This document shows, piece after piece, positions 6,442 through 10,664 of a DNA stretch of 10,664 bases. Under the pieces are notes generated by a model. That model had not been told where the DNA came from. It did not search any database and saw nothing but the letters and a program-made list of their open reading frames with translations. The DNA lies in assembly GCA_009783865.1 (NCBI GenBank), contig WRCR01000103.1, positions 1 through 10,664 of the forward strand. The letters run 5' to 3'. This DNA is from Planctomycetaceae bacterium (GTDB lineage Bacteria; Planctomycetota; Planctomycetia; Pirellulales; Thermoguttaceae). Position numbers and translations under genes: made by a program. The first letter of the stretch is position 1. Each line of letters begins with the position of its first letter.

Positions 6442-6447
6442 ATTATA
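6442..6447 (-). promoter_or_regulatory. -10 element of the transporter-nadK operon
   Basis: A perfect TATAAT on the minus strand (6447-6442), about 50 bases before the transporter ATG. The -35 position falls in a pyrimidine-rich stretch on the minus strand (T-runs, 6449-6472) with no good TTGACA match, so the promoter may rely on an activator or the T-rich upstream DNA. Confidence 0.5.
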
Positions 6448-6505
6448 CAAAAATAAAAAGAAAAAGAAATAGATACGGAAAAGGAAATTTCGTTATTTTG
6501 CTCCC

Positions 6506-6533
6506 TTGTCTTTACGATAAAACCGGTTATAAT
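6506..6533 (+). promoter_or_regulatory. Promoter of tRNA-Ser (and probably ribD)
   Basis: TTGTCT (6506-6511), a 16-base spacer and a perfect TATAAT (6528-6533). The expected start near 6540 is about 7 bases before the mature tRNA 5' end, which is typical for a tRNA promoter. The start-site region GGGAA is compatible. It is the best promoter in the window. Confidence 0.75.
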
Positions 6534-6546
6534 CTTACGGGAACTT

Positions 6547-6628
6547 GGAGGATATGCGAATGGTGAGCGGGCTGACTCGAAATCAGTTGCCGGGAAACCG
6601 GTTGAGGGTTCGAATCCCTTGTCCTCCG
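6547..6628 (+). tRNA. tRNA-Ser (anticodon CGA)
   Basis: An 82-base class II tRNA that reads UCG codons. The acceptor stem GGAGGAT (6547-6553) pairs with GTCCTCC (6621-6627, last pair T-G), with G at 6628 as the serine-type discriminator. The anticodon arm is GCTGA, loop CTCGAAA, TCAGT, giving anticodon CGA. The variable arm is long, with a CCGG/CCGG stem and GAAA loop, as expected for serine. The T arm is GAGGG, loop TTCGAAT, CCCTT. The 3' CCA is not encoded. The D arm is odd: a TGC/GCG stem leaves only one base between the acceptor and D stems, and the more usual register pairs poorly. Confidence 0.93.
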
Positions 6629-6635
6629 CTTTAAC

Positions 6636-6656
6636 CGGCGGTATTAGAGACCGCCG
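6636..6656 (+). promoter_or_regulatory. Hairpin between tRNA-Ser and ribD
   Basis: CGGCGGT (6636-6642) and ACCGCCG (6650-6656) form a perfect 7-bp stem with a 7-base loop, starting 7 bases after the tRNA and ending 9 bases before the ribD ATG. There is no U-tract after it, so it does not look like a terminator. It occupies the place where a ribosome binding site would be and may guide tRNA 3' processing or limit ribD translation. Confidence 0.45.
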
Positions 6657-6665
6657 CTAAACTGT

Positions 6666-7775
6666 ATGAACACTGACCTACGCTTGATGCAGCGGGCTGT
6701 CGAACTCGCCCGATACGGACAAGGATTCGTCGAGCCGAATCCAATGGTCGGCTGCGTCATCGTCAAAGACGGAAACATTATCGGCGAAGGTTTTCACCGG
6801 CGTTTCGGCAGCGCGCACGCCGAAGTCGAAGCAATCAACAACGCCGAAAGTGCCGGCTTTTCCGTTGCCGATGCCGACTGCTATGTCACGCTCGAACCCT
6901 GTTCACATTTCGGAAAAACGCCGCCCTGTGCCTACAAACTCGTTGAATCCGGCATCAAACGGGTCATTGCCGCTATGAAAGACCCGAATCACGCCGTCAA
7001 CGGTCGCGGCTTCAAAATCCTGCGTGAAGCCGGCATCGAAGTTGTCGAAAATGTTCTCGAAAACGAAGTCCGCTCACTAAATGCTCCGTATCTGACCCGG
7101 CTCGAAAAACAGCGTCCTTGGTTCATCGCAAAGTGGGCAATGACCGCTGACGGCAGAATTGCCGCAAAGACCGGCAGCAGTAATTGGATTTCCGGCGATG
7201 ACTCCCGTCGGCTGGTTCACCGTCTGCGAAGCAGAATGGACGCAATTCTCGTCGGCAGCGGAACTGCGCGGCAAGACAACTGCCGCTTGAACGTCCGCCT
7301 TACCGAAGAGGAACAAGCGGACGAAACAATTCCGAAGCGGATTCCAATGCGGATAGTCCTGAATTCCGGTGCGGATATACCGCCAGATGGTTTTCTCGTT
7401 CAAACCGCCCGCGAAATACCGGTGCTGGTCGTTGTATCCGAAGATGCACCGGAAAAAAATGTTGCAGCGTTGGAAAAACTCGGCTGCCGGATTTTCCGGC
7501 ATGACTTATCGGCGTTGTTTCAATATCTTGTCAAAAAGGGAGATACGAATGTACTCATCGAAGGCGGCGGCAAGGTATTCGGGATGTTTTTCGACAGAAA
7601 ACTGATTGACGAAGTTCACATCTTCCTTGCGCCGAGAATCATCGGCGGCGCAAACGCAATTCCGCCGCTTGCCGGAGACGGACTTGAGACAATGGATTGC
7701 AGCGCAAGAATTGTCTCGCCGCAATATCGGGTAGTCGGCGATGACGTTTATCTAACCGGAAGGGTAGATTATTAG
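6666..7775 (+). CDS. ribD: Bifunctional riboflavin biosynthesis protein RibD (deaminase/reductase)
   Basis: A 369-residue cytoplasmic enzyme that carries out two consecutive steps of riboflavin synthesis: deamination of the GTP-derived pyrimidine, then NADPH-dependent reduction of its ribose. The N-terminal deaminase domain (about 1-145) holds the zinc site HAE (51-53) with Cys79 and Cys88 in the EPCSHFGKTPPC block, and PNPMVGCVI (24-32). The C-terminal reductase domain (about 148-366) starts with PWFIAKWAMTADGRIA and contains GDDSRR, the ILVGSGTARQDN block and LIEGGGKVFG. Length matches the family. It stands apart from other rib genes. No promoter is evident between the upstream tRNA and this ATG, so it is probably co-transcribed with the tRNA. 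No Shine-Dalgarno sequence precedes the start; a 7-bp hairpin ends 9 bases before it. Confidence 0.96.
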   Translation: MNTDLRLMQRAVELARYGQGFVEPNPMVGCVIVKDGNIIGEGFHRRFGSAHAEVEAINNAESAGFSVADADCYVTLEPCSHFGKTPPCAYKLVESGIKRVIAAMKDPNHAVNGRGFKILREAGIEVVENVLENEVRSLNAPYLTRLEKQRPWFIAKWAMTADGRIAAKTGSSNWISGDDSRRLVHRLRSRMDAILVGSGTARQDNCRLNVRLTEEEQADETIPKRIPMRIVLNSGADIPPDGFLVQTAREIPVLVVVSEDAPEKNVAALEKLGCRIFRHDLSALFQYLVKKGDTNVLIEGGGKVFGMFFDRKLIDEVHIFLAPRIIGGANAIPPLAGDGLETMDCSARIVSPQYRVVGDDVYLTGRVDY

Positions 7776-7800
7776 GGATTCGTTGAATCGCCCGCTAAAC

Positions 7801-7828
7801 TTGTGCCGTTTTTTTGCCGATATACAAT
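7801..7828 (+). promoter_or_regulatory. Candidate promoter of the porin gene
   Basis: TTGTGC (7801-7806), a 16-base spacer and TACAAT (7823-7828), about 60 bases before the porin ATG. A weak stem GATTC/GAATC (7777-7789) right after the ribD stop is the only possible end signal for ribD here. Confidence 0.45.
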
Positions 7829-7889
7829 GACATACGGCGTTGTGTATATGCAGTCCAGAAAAGTACCGGACGGACTCGGTGAGGCAAAA

Positions 7890-9209
7890 ATGAAAAGGAT
7901 TTGGTTTGGACTCTTGGGAACGGTAGCGGCTCTTGCGCTGCAATTCGCCCAAACGGCAGTCAGTGCGGGACTTTTCGATGAATGTTCACCCTGCGGTCAA
8001 GTCATCACTTGTAATCCCTGCGGAAAACAAGGGAATTGGTTCGTCAACGGATTCATCGAATCCGGTTTCTGGGCTAATGAATTCGGAACCAAAAACTGGT
8101 ACGCGCCAAATGATCCGACGCGGCACAACGACAATATGTGGCCCGGCAACAGTCCTTTCCTGCAAAATGTTGCGCACACTGGTTATCAGGCAAACCAAAT
8201 GTATATCAGCGGCGGCAAAACCGCTAACGGAAAGCGCGGTTGGGACTTCGGCGGACAAGTTGACTTCGTTTTCGGAAGCGATGTCTGGATGATACAAGCC
8301 GCAGGTTTCGAATTCGCCAACGGTCATGACAACCTGGGCTGGGGAACCGGCGATTATTATTCCGCAATTCCGCAAGCATACTTTGAAGCAGCGTACAAGA
8401 ACCTGAACATTTACGCCGGTAAATTTTATCTTCCGCTTGGAGCGCAAAGGTTTCGCGGAGACGAAAATTTCTTCTATTCGTTTTCTTCGACTTGGGATTT
8501 TCTTCCGAGAACCGCCAGCGGTGCTTATGCCGCTTATGATGTCGGCAGTCAACTGTCGGTAGTCGGCGGCTGGGTTGTTCCCGACCAATTCGGCGAAACC
8601 AGCCGTAATAATGCGTTCCTCGGCGGTGCAATTTTTCACGCAACGGATAAACTTAATCTGACATATTTTACTGTTACCGGTGAAGTCGATAAAAAAGTGA
8701 GCGGTGCCGGTGCTGACCTCGGCTACTTCGTTAATTCTTTGGCTGCAACCTACGACATCAGCAAGACGTGGAAGGCGGAATTCGACTGGTCGATGTCCAA
8801 CACGCAGGTTGACCGTTCTAACTACAACTACACCGCCTGGGGTATTAACGCTGCGTTGTATCATCAATTTAGCAAGGATTTATCTTTTGGAGTCCGTTAT
8901 AATTATGTTACCGGCAGCGACTTTGCTAACGGCGGCAACTACCGCTACACAGCGCACGGTTATTACGGCAACAACCTTGGCAGATACCCTTCCAGCGGTC
9001 TGTTCTCCGTCAAGGATAGTTGGAAGGCGATTTCCGTTGGTGCGAACTGGACTCCGTACAAGTGGCTAACTGTGAAGCCGGAAGTCCGCTGGGACATTGC
9101 TGAAGATGAGAACGGAGATGGCTGGTTCTGGGACAGCAACGGCTTCTCTTCGGAGAACTGGCACAAACAGCAGGTCTCCGGCGGTGTTTCGACGGTTGTG
9201 ACGTTTTAG
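7890..9209 (+). CDS. Outer-membrane beta-barrel porin, planctomycetal OmpL-like (BBP2) type
   Basis: A 439-residue exported protein. The ATG at 7890 is preferred because GAGG at 7881-7884 precedes it by five bases and because the product then begins with a classic Sec signal peptide, MKRIW through the hydrophobic stretch to AVSA (1-26). The longer frame from GTG 7803 would bury that signal. After cleavage come two CxPC pairs, Cys32/Cys35 and Cys41/Cys44, then an aromatic- and glycine-rich sequence of alternating hydrophobic residues typical of beta strands, from NWFVNGFIESGFW to the terminal QQVSGGVSTVVTF, with Phe as last residue as in many outer-membrane proteins. Segments such as YFEAAYKNLNIYAGKFYLPLGAQ (about 128-150) resemble the family's strand pattern. 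It probably forms a diffusion pore for small solutes; the substrate is unknown. It is transcribed from its own promoter and converges on rhaA. Confidence 0.82.
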   Translation: MKRIWFGLLGTVAALALQFAQTAVSAGLFDECSPCGQVITCNPCGKQGNWFVNGFIESGFWANEFGTKNWYAPNDPTRHNDNMWPGNSPFLQNVAHTGYQANQMYISGGKTANGKRGWDFGGQVDFVFGSDVWMIQAAGFEFANGHDNLGWGTGDYYSAIPQAYFEAAYKNLNIYAGKFYLPLGAQRFRGDENFFYSFSSTWDFLPRTASGAYAAYDVGSQLSVVGGWVVPDQFGETSRNNAFLGGAIFHATDKLNLTYFTVTGEVDKKVSGAGADLGYFVNSLAATYDISKTWKAEFDWSMSNTQVDRSNYNYTAWGINAALYHQFSKDLSFGVRYNYVTGSDFANGGNYRYTAHGYYGNNLGRYPSSGLFSVKDSWKAISVGANWTPYKWLTVKPEVRWDIAEDENGDGWFWDSNGFSSENWHKQQVSGGVSTVVTF

Positions 9210-9233
9210 CCGAGTGTACCCGGAATTAACGCG

Positions 9234-9254
9234 GCAAGGATTTCTAATTCTTGC
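9234..9254. terminator. Hairpin between convergent porin and rhaA genes
   Basis: GCAAGGATT (9234-9242) and AATTCTTGC (9246-9254) make a 9-bp stem with one G-T wobble and a 3-base loop, 24 bases after the porin stop and 19 bases after the rhaA stop on the other strand. A run of six A follows on the plus strand, i.e. U precedes rather than follows the stem for rhaA. It is the only structure able to end either transcript in this 64-bp gap, so a shared, imperfect bidirectional terminator is the simplest reading. Confidence 0.45.
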
Positions 9255-9273
9255 TAATAAAAAACGCGGAAAT

Positions 9274-10527
9274 TCACCGTGAATCCATAACAGACCTTTC
9301 GTACTTCTTGACTTCCCCTATCCACGAGAAGTCGAAAGGAACTCCCTGCGTCTCGCAGTAGTATTCCCAAACTGCTCCAAACGGCATTGTTTTCCATTCT
9401 TCGTACAACGCCAGCCGACCAGTATAATCGTCGTGCGTTTCCAATATCCGCAGCACTTCCGTTGGTTCAAGCAGTGCCGCAAGCAAACTCTTGAGCATTG
9501 CCCGCGTGCCGATAACCCACGCTGCAACCCGATTTATTGTCGCATCGAAGAAGTCCAATCCGATGTGTACGCGCCCCAGCAGATTGTTCCGCACCAGTTC
9601 TTCGGCAATCGCCCGCAGGTCGTCATTCCAAATCACGACATGGTCGCTGTCCCAGCGCATCGGCCGGCTGACATGCAGCAGGAATTCCTTCATGTAAAGC
9701 GAAATAGACGAAAACTTGTCCGCAATGCCTTCCGTCGGGTGAAAATGTCCAGAATCAAGACACAGCAATTTCTTTTTCTCAAGAGCATAGCCCATGAAAA
9801 ACTCGTGTGAACCGATAACGCACGCTTCGCTGCCGATGCCGAACAGTTTGCTTTCAACGGCATCCAATTCGTGTTTCGGACTGATTTCCTCGGCAAAGAT
9901 TTCGTCAAGCGAGTTCTTCATTCGCTGCCGCGCTGCCAGCCGGTCAACCGGATAGTCCTTGAAACCGTCGGGCATCCAGAAGTTGACAACCGCCGGCGTT
10001 TTCAGTTTCTTGCCGAAATGCTCGGCTATTTTCCGGCAGCAGATTCCGTGTTGAACCCAGAACCGGCGGATTTTCTTGTCCTTGTGAGACAGCGTAAAAC
10101 CGCTCTCGGCAAGGGGATGCGAAAAATAAGTCGGATTGAAGTCCAAGCCGAGTTCTTGTTCTTTTGCCCAGTCAACCCAATTTCGGAAGTGTTCCGGCGC
10201 GATTTCGTTTCGGTCAACTTTTTTTCCGCCGTTTTCGAGGTAAATGGCGTGAAGATTGAACCGGTGCTTGCCGGGTATCATCTTGAAAGCGGTTTCGGCA
10301 TCTTGGCGCAGTTCCTGCGGAGTTCGGGCTTTGCCGGGATAGTTTCCCGTTGCGAGAATGCCGCCGCCGGTGAGCCCTTCGGCGGATTCAAATCCGCCGA
10401 CATCATCGCCTTGCCAGCAGTGCAGCGAAATTTTTATTTTCGACAGCGTTTCGAGTGCTTTTTTCACATCGACTTTGAGATGCGAATAGCGTTCCTGTGC
10501 GTATTCAAACTGTTTTACAATCGACAT
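9274..10527 (-). CDS. rhaA: L-rhamnose isomerase
   Basis: A 417-residue cytoplasmic metalloenzyme that converts L-rhamnose to L-rhamnulose, the first step of phosphorylative rhamnose breakdown. It aligns along its whole length with the Escherichia coli enzyme (419 residues), with an offset of about nine. Conserved blocks are HCWQGDDVGGFE (36-47), GNYPGKAR (61-68), NLHAIYLE (91-98), LGLDFNPTYFSHPL (126-139), AVESKLFGIG (223-232) and LLHVSRPMRWDSDHV (283-297). Metal and catalytic positions are present: Glu225, Asp258, His261, His285, Asp293 and Asp295, matching Glu234, Asp267, His270, His294, Asp302 and Asp304 of E. coli. AAAGGGA lies six bases before the ATG. No rhaB, rhaD or rhaS/R is seen, although more genes may lie beyond the right edge. 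It has its own extended -10 promoter. Confidence 0.97.
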   Translation of the reverse strand: MSIVKQFEYAQERYSHLKVDVKKALETLSKIKISLHCWQGDDVGGFESAEGLTGGGILATGNYPGKARTPQELRQDAETAFKMIPGKHRFNLHAIYLENGGKKVDRNEIAPEHFRNWVDWAKEQELGLDFNPTYFSHPLAESGFTLSHKDKKIRRFWVQHGICCRKIAEHFGKKLKTPAVVNFWMPDGFKDYPVDRLAARQRMKNSLDEIFAEEISPKHELDAVESKLFGIGSEACVIGSHEFFMGYALEKKKLLCLDSGHFHPTEGIADKFSSISLYMKEFLLHVSRPMRWDSDHVVIWNDDLRAIAEELVRNNLLGRVHIGLDFFDATINRVAAWVIGTRAMLKSLLAALLEPTEVLRILETHDDYTGRLALYEEWKTMPFGAVWEYYCETQGVPFDFSWIGEVKKYERSVMDSR

Positions 10528-10601
10528 TGGTTTTCCCTTTTTAACGTAATACCGTAATTAGAAACTGTGAAGAAAACTGGATTTCTCGTCCGATATTGCC
10601 G

Positions 10602-10610
10602 ATTATAGCA
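10602..10610 (-). promoter_or_regulatory. Extended -10 promoter of rhaA
   Basis: On the minus strand TGCTATAAT (10610-10602) is a perfect TATAAT with the TGn extension. A -35 is weak (TTTCC-like about 17 bases upstream), which is usual for extended -10 promoters. The leader to the rhaA ATG would be about 67 bases and includes two CGTAAT direct repeats 8 bp apart (10545-10550 and 10553-10558). No further gene is visible in 10611-10664. Confidence 0.55.
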
Positions 10611-10664
10611 AATGTCGAGGGTTTGGAAAGACATAAAGAGTCACCTGAAAATTTATGGAGATGC

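Noticed and set aside
7986..8867. Long reverse-strand frame (293 codons) across the porin gene
   Set aside because: The plus-strand porin has a signal peptide, ribosome binding site and barrel pattern. The reverse frame has no recognisable domain and is a codon-bias shadow.
9272..9284. Palindrome ATTCAC-C-GTGAAT at the rhaA stop codon
   Set aside because: It is short, lies within the coding end and has no spacing to any promoter. A chance palindrome is more likely than an operator.
9871..10557. 228-codon plus-strand frame opposite rhaA
   Set aside because: It is fully antisense to a highly conserved isomerase and has no recognisable domain, so it is a shadow.
1..10664. CRISPR array, insertion sequence, integron or toxin-antitoxin pair
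   Set aside because: No regularly spaced repeats, transposase, integrase or paired small genes were seen on either strand.

Overview
The window looks like a piece of chromosome from a planctomycete, probably a Pirellulales-type lineage. The main reason is the beta-barrel porin at 7890-9209. It has a Sec signal peptide followed by two CxPC pairs and a barrel that resembles the large planctomycetal OmpL-like porin family. Supporting hints are the moderate base composition, several genes without a Shine-Dalgarno sequence, and the VGSTAH variant in NAD kinase. This assignment is inference from protein flavour, because no 16S rRNA gene or other marker is present. The gene set is mostly core metabolism and housekeeping, and I do not see an obvious defence island, prophage, integron or CRISPR array.

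Layout from left to right. A DNA methyltransferase (minus strand, cut by the left edge) lies at 1-652. It is followed by dhaK, a dihydroxyacetone kinase DAK1-type subunit (minus, 723-1727), which has no DhaL or DhaM partner in view. A divergent intergenic region (1728-2014) holds promoters for dhaK and for a lone cheW (plus, 2015-2542), with a strong two-part inverted repeat between them. The convergent gap 2543-2697 contains a compact palindrome and a roughly 80-bp palindromic repeat of a type scattered in many bacterial genomes. Then come a secreted HtrA/DegS-like protease (minus, 2698-3747), NAD kinase (minus, 3914-4741) and an MFS transporter (minus, 4755-6389). The last two are 13 bp apart and almost certainly form an operon. 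A second divergent region (6390-6546) has promoters for the transporter and for a serine tRNA (plus, 6547-6628). The tRNA is followed within 40 bp by ribD (plus, 6666-7775), then the porin (plus, 7890-9209). Convergent to the porin is rhaA, L-rhamnose isomerase (minus, 9274-10527), with its own promoter at the right end.

The genes do not make one pathway. A loose metabolic link exists: rhamnose breakdown through RhaA ends in dihydroxyacetone phosphate and lactaldehyde, and DhaK-type proteins handle dihydroxyacetone, but the two genes are 7.5 kb apart and unlinked transcriptionally. The items most worth a second look are non-coding: three structured inverted repeats in intergenic DNA, a tRNA-mRNA co-transcript with a hairpin just before the ribD start, and a LacI-like palindrome at the transporter promoter. 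At the protein level they are a roughly 110-residue hydrophilic insertion in the transporter and the paired CxxC motifs at the porin N-terminus. I did not find a convincing new multi-gene system.
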